A DNA stretch of 7,244 nucleotides. Source: Duodenibacillus intestinigallinarum (GTDB lineage: Bacteria > Pseudomonadota > Gammaproteobacteria > Burkholderiales > Burkholderiaceae_F). The notes below the pieces were generated by a model. The model was given only the letters and a program-made list of their open reading frames with translations, was not told the DNA's origin and searched no databases. The stretch lies in contig DXAH01000067.1 in NCBI GenBank assembly GCA_019117105.1, forward strand, positions 1 through 7,244, read 5' to 3'. Positions 1 through 5,437 of the stretch are shown here, in pieces (position 1 is the stretch's first letter; each line of letters begins with the position of its first letter). The position numbers were made by a program, and so were the translations under genes.

Positions 1-1
1 T

Positions 2-58
2 GAGCACGGCATCAACGGTTGCCCTCGTTTGTTTAAAACAAATACTCTCAAGATTTGA
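2..58 (+). CDS. tnpB: Possible C-terminal tail of TnpB (partial, start outside window)
   Basis: Reading from base 2 gives EHGINGCPRLFKTNTLKI followed by TGA at 56-58. The location fits the last codons of an RNA-guided TnpB nuclease, because in IS605-type elements the guide RNA begins at or inside the 3' end of tnpB and runs to the right end. No catalytic RuvC residue or zinc-finger cysteine pair is visible, so the protein cannot be identified from this piece; the call rests on context. A competing frame starting at base 3 stays open to TAG at 174-176, but it would run through the paired arms of the proposed RNA. The frame is therefore uncertain. Sequence to the left of the window would decide it. 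Confidence 0.28.
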   Translation, partial: EHGINGCPRLFKTNTLKI

Positions 59-294
59 CTCCTCGGTCTTGCGACCGGTTGAAATCCTTCGCCAATGTTG
101 GAAGGGGTTTACCTGTTCACGGCACCGCTCCTACCTCTCAGAGCTTTTAACCGCGAACCGCAGAGCGCGGGACTAGGATTGACATCCCGCGGTGCCTATG
201 CATTCCCATTCAACGTAGCCCGCCTTTGGGGCGGCCTGAGGCTAGTCAACCAAGGCTTTTATCAAGCCTCGCTCTTTAGAGCGGGGTAGTTGAC
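59..294 (+). ncRNA. Putative TnpB guide RNA scaffold (reRNA / omegaRNA)
   Basis: This stretch is heavily self-complementary. The clearest arms are: cggtc 64-68 with gaccg 73-77 (4-nt loop); a perfect 8-bp long-range stem ggcaccgc 121-128 with gcggtgcc 189-196; ccgcc 220-224 with ggcgg 230-234, stacked on tagc 216-219 with gcta 241-244; aggctt 253-258 with aagcct 264-269, which competes with the terminal palindrome; the palindrome 267-274/279-286; and an outer stem 244-250/289-295. In the known family this RNA binds TnpB and its 3' end continues past the element boundary into flanking DNA, which serves as the guide for target cleavage. Here that guide would start near 295. The 5' end is a guess and processing from the tnpB transcript is likely. 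A 64-codon open frame at 95-289 lies inside the RNA and I regard it as chance. Confidence 0.6.
267..286 (+). repeat. Subterminal palindrome of the IS right end
   Basis: This is an 8-bp stem (one G-T pair) with a TTTA loop. In IS200/IS605 elements such hairpins are the single-stranded binding sites of the HUH transposase TnpA. The stop codon of rnc, read on the other strand, is three of the four loop bases (276-278), so the hairpin is part of both genes. Confidence 0.66.
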
Positions 295-1019
295 TTACTT
301 TTCTTTGCGTACGGAAATTTGGCCTTGACCTTTTCAAGCATGCGTCCTGCTGCTTCCTGTTCGGCCGCTCGACGACTCTTACCCTCTCCCACTTCTTCAA
401 GTTCGGCCTTGGGTACGGAACAGGCACAGACAAAATGCTGGCAGTGCGCCGCGCCCGTCACCTTGATGATTCGGTAGGAAGGAACCGGAAGTCGACGCGC
501 CTGCAGAAATTCCTGAAGCAGCGTCTTGTGGTCCTTAGCAAGACGTTCGCCCGACATCGCCTTCGCGGAAAGAATCGGCTCGTACAGACGCAAAATGACG
601 TGCTGAGCCTCTTCGAAGCCGCCGTCAAGAAACACCGCGCCGAAAACCGCTTCGCAGGCGTCGGCAAGAATAGAGGGGCGATCGGCGCCGCCCGTCTTGA
701 GTTCGCCCTCGCCGAGATAGATGAACTGCCCGATCTGAATCTGCGCGGCGATCTCGTCGAGCGCCTTTTCACAAACCAGATTGGAACGCACGCGCGATAG
801 CACGCCTTCGGTGAAGTGACGATCGCGTAGGAAAAGCGCGTGACCGATGACGCAGTTCAAAACCGAGTCGCCCAGAAATTCAAGGCGTTCGTTATGCTCG
901 GAAGCAAAACTGCGGTGTGTGAGTGCTCGCTTTAGTAGCACCTTGTTTTTGAACTGATACCCGATGCGGGATTCGAGTTCTTCGGCCGGCAGAAGCACAC
1001 GTGTAACCTGAGCTGACAT
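276..1019 (-). CDS. rnc: Ribonuclease III, C-terminal tail derived from an IS end
   Basis: The product is RNase III, which cuts double-stranded RNA in rRNA precursors and some mRNAs. The catalytic domain carries the family signature NERLEFLGD at residues 43-51. By alignment to my memory of the E. coli enzyme, the metal ligands are E44, E47, D51, D120 and E123 (ADACEAVFGA). The double-stranded-RNA-binding domain spans about 162-230, with KDHKTLLQEFLQ at its start and GEGKSRRAAEQEAA near its end. The protein is 247 residues against about 226 in E. coli. Both domains are complete and the extra length is a basic tail, FPYAKKSKSTTPL. The last five residues (STTPL) and the TAA come from the transposon right end. 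The ATG is 13 nt after the lepB stop. AAGGCGAG, which overlaps the lepB stop codon, can serve as the ribosome binding site. It is co-transcribed with lepB. Confidence 0.97.
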   Translation of the reverse strand: MSAQVTRVLLPAEELESRIGYQFKNKVLLKRALTHRSFASEHNERLEFLGDSVLNCVIGHALFLRDRHFTEGVLSRVRSNLVCEKALDEIAAQIQIGQFIYLGEGELKTGGADRPSILADACEAVFGAVFLDGGFEEAQHVILRLYEPILSAKAMSGERLAKDHKTLLQEFLQARRLPVPSYRIIKVTGAAHCQHFVCACSVPKAELEEVGEGKSRRAAEQEAAGRMLEKVKAKFPYAKKSKSTTPL

Positions 1020-1032
1020 AGTTCTTCTCGCC

Positions 1033-1923
1033 TTATTTGATCGAACCGACGCGGCTCATGTCGCTGAAGTTGGCCCAGATGAGAACGGCTTTGCCTACGA
1101 TCATGTCATCGGTCACAAAGCCCCAATAGCGGCTGTCCTCACTATTGTCGCGGTTGTCTCCAAGCACGAAATACTGATCCTGCGGCACCTTGCAGGTAAA
1201 CCCGTTGCTGAAGTAACGGCAAGCGTTGCCCACGCGCGGATAGGGCTGACCGCGCAGTCCCGCCGGATAGCGGTTGTCAACGGCTAAACGATGTTCGTGT
1301 TCGCCGAGCTTTTCCGTACGTTCCTGCAGAGTCACCATCGAGAACGGATCAACCCAATCACCCACAAGCGTCTGCTTGACCACTTCGCCGTTGATGCGCA
1401 GTTCCTTGTTGACGTAGGACACGGTATCGCCGGGCAGTCCCACGACACGCTTGATGTAATCCATCGATTCATCCATCGGATAGCGGAACACCATCACGTC
1501 GCCTCGCTGCGGGGTGCCGACGTCAATGATCTTTGTGTTGGCAACCGGCAGACGAACGCCGTATGTGTACTTATTCACCAGAATGAAGTCGCCGATGTAA
1601 AGGGTCGGCAACATAGATCCCGATGGAATGCGGAAGGGTTCAAAAAGGAAGGAACGCAACAGGAACACGATCAGAATCACCGGGAAGAGTCCTGCCGTGT
1701 AATCCAGCCACCAGGGCATGCGTGTGTCACGCGCATACATATCGTTGCGCGCCTTGATGACGCTTGTCTCGCCGCGATCGATGGCTTCGCGGTTGGCGGT
1801 CTCAAATTCCCGTGCCTTGGCATCGGCCTCAGCTCGGCGGCGCGGACGGAAGTAAAACTTCTCGGCAATCCACATCACGCCGGTAAAGACCGTCAGAAGA
1901 AACAAAATCAGTGCAAAGTTCAT
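1033..1923 (-). CDS. lepB: Signal peptidase I
   Basis: This is the inner-membrane serine protease that removes signal peptides from exported preproteins on the periplasmic side. It has 296 residues, in the proteobacterial LepB range. A first membrane segment is at about 2-20, a polar and basic cytoplasmic loop at about 25-70, and a second membrane segment at about 74-92. The catalytic domain follows. The nucleophile is S103 in IPSGSMLPTL and the general base is K158 in DYIKRVVGLPGD. Box E, GDNRDNSEDSRYWG, is at 255-268. C235 and C244 flank a loop in the place where E. coli LepB has a disulphide. The start at 1921-1923 gives the standard MNFALILF membrane segment, but no good Shine-Dalgarno precedes it: the upstream bases read AGCTCGAAAAA. 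It lies between lepA and rnc in the usual order. Confidence 0.97.
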   Translation of the reverse strand: MNFALILFLLTVFTGVMWIAEKFYFRPRRRAEADAKAREFETANREAIDRGETSVIKARNDMYARDTRMPWWLDYTAGLFPVILIVFLLRSFLFEPFRIPSGSMLPTLYIGDFILVNKYTYGVRLPVANTKIIDVGTPQRGDVMVFRYPMDESMDYIKRVVGLPGDTVSYVNKELRINGEVVKQTLVGDWVDPFSMVTLQERTEKLGEHEHRLAVDNRYPAGLRGQPYPRVGNACRYFSNGFTCKVPQDQYFVLGDNRDNSEDSRYWGFVTDDMIVGKAVLIWANFSDMSRVGSIK

Positions 1924-1945
1924 TTTTTCGAGCTTTCGAAAGCGA

Positions 1946-1976
1946 TCTGCCGCAAGCGGTCACGCAACCCGGCAGA
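1946..1976 (-). other. Hairpin in the lepB leader
   Basis: tctgccg at 1946-1952 pairs perfectly with cggcaga at 1970-1976, enclosing a 17-nt loop. A smaller arm, ccgcaagcgg at 1951-1959, competes with it. In the lepA-lepB transcript it would sit about 22 nt before the lepB start. It could influence translation of lepB or be incidental; nothing here separates the two. Confidence 0.3.
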
Positions 1977-1993
1977 ATGATTTGAATTCTGAA

Positions 1994-2032
1994 CAAAAGC
2001 CGGCCAACGATGTAAACGCACCGTTGCCGGCC
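1994..2032 (-). terminator. Terminator-like hairpin between lepA and lepB
   Basis: Read on the minus strand just after the lepA stop, GCCGGCAACG (2031-2022) pairs with CGTTGGCCGGC (2009-1999). The stem is 10 bp with a single bulged base and a 12-nt loop, and it is followed at once by TTTTG. The stem is strong but the T run is short, so partial termination or attenuation is more likely than a complete stop. I see no convincing sigma-70 promoter between it and lepB, which suggests that lepB and rnc depend on read-through from lepA. Stabilisation of the lepA mRNA 3' end is an alternative role. Confidence 0.5.
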
Positions 2033-2039
2033 TACCTTT

Positions 2040-3833
2040 TTATTTGTCGTCGACCTGAAGAATGGCAAGGAAGGCTTCCTGCGGAATTTCCACGCTGCCC
2101 ACCTGTTTCATGCGCTTCTTACCAGCCTTCTGCTTTTCCAAGAGCTTCTTCTTACGCGTAATGTCGCCACCGTAACACTTGGCAAGCACGTTCTTTCTTA
2201 AGGCCTTCACATTTTCGCGAGCAATGATGTTTGCGCCAATGGCTGCCTGAATCGCCACGTCGTACATCTGGCGCGGAATGAGACTGCGCAGGCGGCTAAC
2301 GATCTCGCGGCCGCGAAACTGTGCGTTCGTGCGGTGAATGATGGTGCTCAACGCATCCACGCGATCGCCGTTGATGAGCATATCGACCTTGACGACGTCG
2401 CTTGCGCGGTACTCTTTAAACTCGTAGTCCATGGAGGCGTAACCGCGGGTTATTGACTTCATACGGTCAAAGAAGTCGAGCACGATTTCAGCCAGCGGCA
2501 GTTCGTAGGTCAGGTGAACCTGACGTCCGTGGTAGGCCATGTTGATCTGCACGCCGCGCTTTTCCTGACACAGCTTCATCACCGCGCCCACGTAGTCGTT
2601 GGGCACAAAAATCGTCACGGTGTCGATCGGCTCGCGAATCTCGGCAATCTTGTCGACCGGAGGCAGCTTGCTCGGGTTTTCCACGCGCACGACTTCGCCG
2701 TTGGTCATCAGCACCTCATAAACCACGCTCGGTGCCGTCGTAATGAGGTCCATGTCGTATTCGCGCTCGAGACGCTCCTGCACAATGTCCATGTGCAACA
2801 GCCCGAGGAAGCCCGCGCGGAAACCGAAGCCCAGGGCCTGAGAGACTTCAGGCTCAAACTGAAGCGCCGCATCGTTGAGCTGCAGCTTCAGAAGCGCTTC
2901 GCGCAACGCGTCGTATTGATTGGACTCCACCGGATACAGACCGGCAAACACCTGGGGCTTGACTTCCTTAAAACCGGGAAGCGGCGCCGAAGCAGGATTT
3001 TGAGCGTGCGTAAACGTATCGCCCACGCGCGCTTCCTTGAGTTCCTTGATGCCTGAAACCACAAAGCCCACTTCGCCGGGCTTGAGGCAGTCGCGCACCT
3101 GCGCCTTGGGCGTAAAAACGCCGACCTGCTCGACGAGGTGAGTGGCGCCGGAAGCCATCAGCATCACCTTGTCCTTCGGACGGATGACGCCGTTGACGAC
3201 TCGAACGAGCGTGACGATGCCCACGTAGTTGTCAAACCAGCTGTCGATGATGAGCGCCTGCAGCGGAGCATTTTCGTCGCCTTTGGGAGGCGGCACGTCG
3301 CGCACGATGCGCTCGAGAATATCGTCGATGCCCATGCCGGTCTTGGCCGAGCATTCCACCGCGTTGGTGGCATCAATGCCGATGACGTCCTCGATTTCTT
3401 CCTTGGCGGCGTCGGGATTGGCGCTTGCCAAGTCCATCTTGTTGAGAACCGGCACGACTTCAACACCCAGATCGATAGCCGTATAGCAGTTGGCCACCGT
3501 CTGCGCTTCCACGCCCTGAGTAGCGTCGACCACCAAAAGAGCTCCTTCGCAGGCCGACAGAGAGCGGCTCACCTCATAGGAGAAGTCGACGTGCCCCGGG
3601 GTGTCGATCAAATTGAGTTCGTAAATCTGACCGTCCTTGGCCTTGTACTTAAGACTGGCCGTCTGAGCCTTAATCGTGATGCCGCGTTCGCGCTCGAGAT
3701 CCATGCTGTCGAGCACCTGTTCGCTCATCTCTCGATCGCTCAGACCACCGCAACGCTGAATCAAACGGTCAGCCAGCGTCGACTTGCCATGGTCGATATG
3801 GGCAATGATGGAAAAATTACGGATATTGTCCAT
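2040..3833 (-). CDS. lepA: Elongation factor 4 (LepA), ribosome-associated GTPase
   Basis: LepA is a translational GTPase of the EF-G/EF-Tu superfamily. It binds the ribosome and is linked to back-translocation, stress tolerance and 30S assembly. The G motifs are all present: AHIDHGKST at 11-19 (G1), RERGITIK at 48-55 (G2), DTPGH at 77-81 (G3), NKMD at 131-134 (G4) and SAK at 162-164 (G5). Domains II and III follow, then a V-like domain (for example GFRAGFLGLLHMDIVQERLE). The LepA-specific C-terminal domain ends with the basic stretch ITRKKKLLEKQKAGKKRMKQ. Length is 597 residues, against 599 in E. coli. The start gives the invariant MDNIRNFSIIAHIDHGKST opening. The ten bases before it (GTAATTTTCA) hold no Shine-Dalgarno. 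It is the first gene of the leftward lepA-lepB-rnc group, with a 116-bp gap to lepB. Confidence 0.98.
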   Translation of the reverse strand: MDNIRNFSIIAHIDHGKSTLADRLIQRCGGLSDREMSEQVLDSMDLERERGITIKAQTASLKYKAKDGQIYELNLIDTPGHVDFSYEVSRSLSACEGALLVVDATQGVEAQTVANCYTAIDLGVEVVPVLNKMDLASANPDAAKEEIEDVIGIDATNAVECSAKTGMGIDDILERIVRDVPPPKGDENAPLQALIIDSWFDNYVGIVTLVRVVNGVIRPKDKVMLMASGATHLVEQVGVFTPKAQVRDCLKPGEVGFVVSGIKELKEARVGDTFTHAQNPASAPLPGFKEVKPQVFAGLYPVESNQYDALREALLKLQLNDAALQFEPEVSQALGFGFRAGFLGLLHMDIVQERLEREYDMDLITTAPSVVYEVLMTNGEVVRVENPSKLPPVDKIAEIREPIDTVTIFVPNDYVGAVMKLCQEKRGVQINMAYHGRQVHLTYELPLAEIVLDFFDRMKSITRGYASMDYEFKEYRASDVVKVDMLINGDRVDALSTIIHRTNAQFRGREIVSRLRSLIPRQMYDVAIQAAIGANIIARENVKALRKNVLAKCYGGDITRKKKLLEKQKAGKKRMKQVGSVEIPQEAFLAILQVDDK

Positions 3834-3978
3834 TGAAAATTACGTTGGGTTTATCGTGGGATACAGGCCGATCGATCGAGCATTTCCAAGGACTCGTGAG
3901 ACGATCCTTTCGCGCGCAAAGCCAAAGGCGCACCGTCACACCAAGCCTCGCGACCGACCTTTTGGGAAATGTTGGCGC

Positions 3979-3987
3979 ATTTTATCA
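3979..3987 (-). promoter_or_regulatory. Extended -10 promoter for lepA (predicted)
   Basis: On the minus strand the bases read TGATAAAAT, an extended -10 motif (TG-n-TAAAAT, five of six bases matching TATAAT). A -35 region is weak: about TTTTTC at 4006-4001 with a 16-bp spacer, as is common where the TG extension is present. Transcription would start near 3972, giving a leader of about 140 nt before lepA. The -10 is bracketed by a short inverted repeat, cgcat 3976-3980 with atgcg 3987-3991. Confidence 0.45.
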
Positions 3988-4087
3988 TGCGGCTTCATAC
4001 GAAAAAGACGCAAAACCAACGTCCGAAACGCTTGTTACGAGAAGCTTTCGGTTTGTTTCTGAAAAAGATTTTCGAGCACCGGCATCT

Positions 4088-4115
4088 TTGTTTTTGGGGG
4101 CTATTGCGCTAGACT
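4088..4115 (+). promoter_or_regulatory. Possible sigma-70 promoter for the DUF2863 gene
   Basis: TTGTTT at 4088-4093 and TAGACT at 4110-4115 are separated by 16 bp and would start transcription near 4122. That leaves a short, pyrimidine-rich leader. Matches to consensus are modest (three and four of six). A second -10-like hexamer, TCTAAT at 4138-4143, has no decent -35 but would start transcription almost at the coding region. Confidence 0.28.
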
Positions 4116-4146
4116 CAGTTTCCTTTTCATTTCCGCTTCTAATTTT

Positions 4147-5319
4147 TTGACCGTGAGCTCAGAAATCCGTCTCGACAATGTCCGCAACGAACTCATCCGT
4201 GTGATGAGCGTGTTGGTGCAGTGCACCTCGCATATGCAGGCGCAACCCCATGAGGCTCGCCTCAGAGAACTGTGCGATGCCGTTCTCACTGAAGGCGAAG
4301 ACGGCGACATTGAGGCGGCGCTCGCTCACTTCAAGGCCGAAGAGCCCGGCGGATACGGCTATGAGAAGCTTCTTACCATTGCGGAAGACTGCGCGGAAGC
4401 CGTTGTCGACGAGCGCGGCAGCGCCCTGCTTCTGCTGATTCCGATCATGGCCTGGAGCCGCTACCGCAACTATCACGGCGTGCTCGACGAAGATGTGCTC
4501 GAAAAAATCGCCGATTGTGTGCGCAAGAGCTTTTCCTCACCTAGGGCAAACGTCGTGATGGGTTCGCACATGCTCTCGGCCGATCATCTCCCGGAAGCGT
4601 TTCGCGATGTGCGCGGCCTTCTCGAACGGATGCGCCGCCTCAACCACGGCGACGTATACGATATCAGCTCTTTGGTACGCGAAGTTCCGCCGCCCGACTT
4701 TGCCGACAGCCGCTACATCCTTTGCTCCGTTTCTGCTCAGAACACAACCGACCTGTTCCGCAGCACCGATGACGGCCTCGTTGAGGTAGCCCGCGGCATG
4801 ATGGATTTTTGCCTGCAGGTGCACGAACTGCTTGAGCTCACCATGATCGGTTCGGTCTTCGAAGTGCAGCCCGTCGGCGGTTTTTATCAGAGCTGGCGCG
4901 AATCTGAAACCACGATGCGTTCCTGGGGCCTGAAGTCGCTCGTTGACTTTGCGGGCAGCATGGGGTACGAACCCGACCAGCTGATCGCTACGCTCGGCCT
5001 ATTCGTTCCCAATTCGCGCGAACAGGACAAGATGAGCGAATTGCGCATCGGCCTTACCCCCAAAAACGAGCGCGATCACGTCATCTGCGGCGTCGCCTGG
5101 CCCGTGATTCCTGAAGAAGTCGATGCATTTTCAGGTACGGCACGCGACATCCTCGAGAGCAAAGGTCTGAAGTACATCGTCGAGCATGAACAAAGTTTCT
5201 CGCTTGAGTGGTGCGAAGACTGCGGCTCCCCTCTTTACGCCACCCCCGACGGTCTGGTGGTGCATGTGGAATTGTCCGGAGCAGACACCGTTTCCGAGTT
5301 TGCGCCCACGCTCAACTAA
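4147..5319 (+). CDS. DUF2863 family protein, function unknown
   Basis: The protein has 390 residues and is cytosolic by appearance: there is no signal peptide, and the only hydrophobic run (ALLLLIPIMAW, 93-103) is short. I assign it to DUF2863, a family I recall from Burkholderiales, by four blocks. These are LLIPIMAWSRY (96-106), TMRSWGLKSLVDF (256-268), ELRIGLTPKNERDHVICGVAWPV (298-320) and the C-terminal EWCEDCGSPLY (354-364). The last holds a CxxCG pair (C356, C359), like half of a zinc ribbon; no second CxxC is present, so metal binding is unproven. The N-terminal third is helical and acidic. The start is uncertain: TTG at 4147 or GTG at 4153 both fit, and neither has a Shine-Dalgarno. 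It is transcribed alone, divergent from lepA and convergent with clpB. The reaction or partner is unknown. Confidence 0.75.
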   Translation: MTVSSEIRLDNVRNELIRVMSVLVQCTSHMQAQPHEARLRELCDAVLTEGEDGDIEAALAHFKAEEPGGYGYEKLLTIAEDCAEAVVDERGSALLLLIPIMAWSRYRNYHGVLDEDVLEKIADCVRKSFSSPRANVVMGSHMLSADHLPEAFRDVRGLLERMRRLNHGDVYDISSLVREVPPPDFADSRYILCSVSAQNTTDLFRSTDDGLVEVARGMMDFCLQVHELLELTMIGSVFEVQPVGGFYQSWRESETTMRSWGLKSLVDFAGSMGYEPDQLIATLGLFVPNSREQDKMSELRIGLTPKNERDHVICGVAWPVIPEEVDAFSGTARDILESKGLKYIVEHEQSFSLEWCEDCGSPLYATPDGLVVHVELSGADTVSEFAPTLN

Positions 5320-5338
5320 ACACCCACGCTCAACTAAA
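5305..5338 (+). repeat. Tandem duplication over the stop codon of the DUF2863 gene
   Basis: cccacgctcaactaaa occurs at 5305-5320 and again at 5323-5338, separated by CA, so the period is 18 bp. The stop codon (TAA, 5317-5319) is within the unit, so a second in-frame TAA follows 18 bases later at 5335-5337. The protein sequence is unaffected. Replication slippage is the simplest origin. Confidence 0.9.
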
Positions 5339-5355
5339 ACAACTTCAACCGACAG

Positions 5356-5399
5356 AAAAAAGCCTGAAGGCGAGGTTTGTCCCGCATTCAGGCTTTTGT
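5356..5399. terminator. Bidirectional rho-independent terminator between the DUF2863 gene and clpB
   Basis: aaaagcctgaa at 5358-5368 pairs perfectly (11 bp) with ttcaggctttt at 5387-5397 around an 18-nt loop. On the minus strand the stem runs into TTTTTT (5361-5356), a good terminator for clpB. On the plus strand it ends in TTTTG, a weaker terminator for the DUF2863 gene. Its position between two convergent genes fits this dual role. Confidence 0.85.
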
Positions 5400-5402
5400 G
5401 AT

Positions 5403-5424
5403 CGGCCGACAGTCTCGTCGGCCG
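5403..5424 (-). other. Second hairpin downstream of clpB
   Basis: cggccgac at 5403-5410 pairs perfectly with gtcggccg at 5417-5424 around a 6-nt loop. It lies 13 nt after the clpB stop and before the main terminator. There is no T run, so it is probably a 3' end stabiliser or terminator helper, not a terminator by itself. Confidence 0.55.
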
Positions 5425-5437
5425 TCGTTGCAGCGAT

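Larger units (their letters stand above)
1..294 (+). mobile_element. Right-hand end of an IS200/IS605-type insertion sequence (partial)
   Basis: Only the right end is in the window. Three things support the call. First, bases 267-274 (cctcgctc) pair with 279-286 (gagcgggg, one G-T pair) around a TTTA loop. This is the imperfect subterminal palindrome expected of the end recognised by Y1 transposases, and its sequence matches the form I recall for IS605/IS1341-like right ends. Second, an outer pair, agtcaac at 244-250 with gttgact at 289-295, encloses it. Third, the bases before it form a dense set of paired arms without a convincing protein, as expected for the guide RNA that overlaps the end of tnpB elements. 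The 294 boundary is inferred from the TTGAC end and could be off by a few bases. The element interrupts the end of rnc. Whether it carries tnpA, tnpB or both cannot be seen, and a non-autonomous derivative is also possible. Confidence 0.68.
3834..4146. other. Divergent intergenic spacer between lepA and the DUF2863 gene
   Basis: This 313-bp spacer holds the predicted lepA promoter and a possible promoter for the rightward gene. Other visible structure is limited to a 10-bp palindrome cgatcgatcg at 3869-3878 and a short pair ccttt/aaagg around 3906-3930. A 105-codon rightward frame (3833-4150) spans it, but it overlaps the lepA start and both promoter regions and resembles no family I know, so I treat it as non-coding. 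I see no tRNA or recognisable riboswitch. Confidence 0.5.

Noticed and set aside
3..176. Plus-strand frame open from the window edge to TAG at 174-176 as the TnpB C-terminus
   Set aside because: It runs through the proposed RNA arms and shows no TnpB-like residues. The frame ending at 58 fits the usual layout better, though neither is proven.
95..289. 64-codon plus-strand frame at the left edge
   Set aside because: It lies inside the structured RNA and the IS palindrome, matches no family I know, and its end is fixed by chance stops.
1291..1980. 229-codon plus-strand frame opposite lepB
   Set aside because: It is a shadow of lepB, which has all catalytic motifs. The frame has no recognisable domain.
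2514..3056. Long plus-strand frames opposite lepA (also 3138-3836)
   Set aside because: They are antisense shadows of a fully conserved lepA, with His- and Val-rich compositions typical of the reverse strand of GC-rich genes.
3869..3878. Palindrome cgatcgatcg as an operator
   Set aside because: A simple GATC-type repeat this short is expected by chance, and nothing else supports a binding site.
3833..4150. 105-codon rightward frame across the lepA upstream spacer
   Set aside because: It overlaps the lepA start codon and the predicted promoters on both strands, has no ribosome binding site and resembles no known family.
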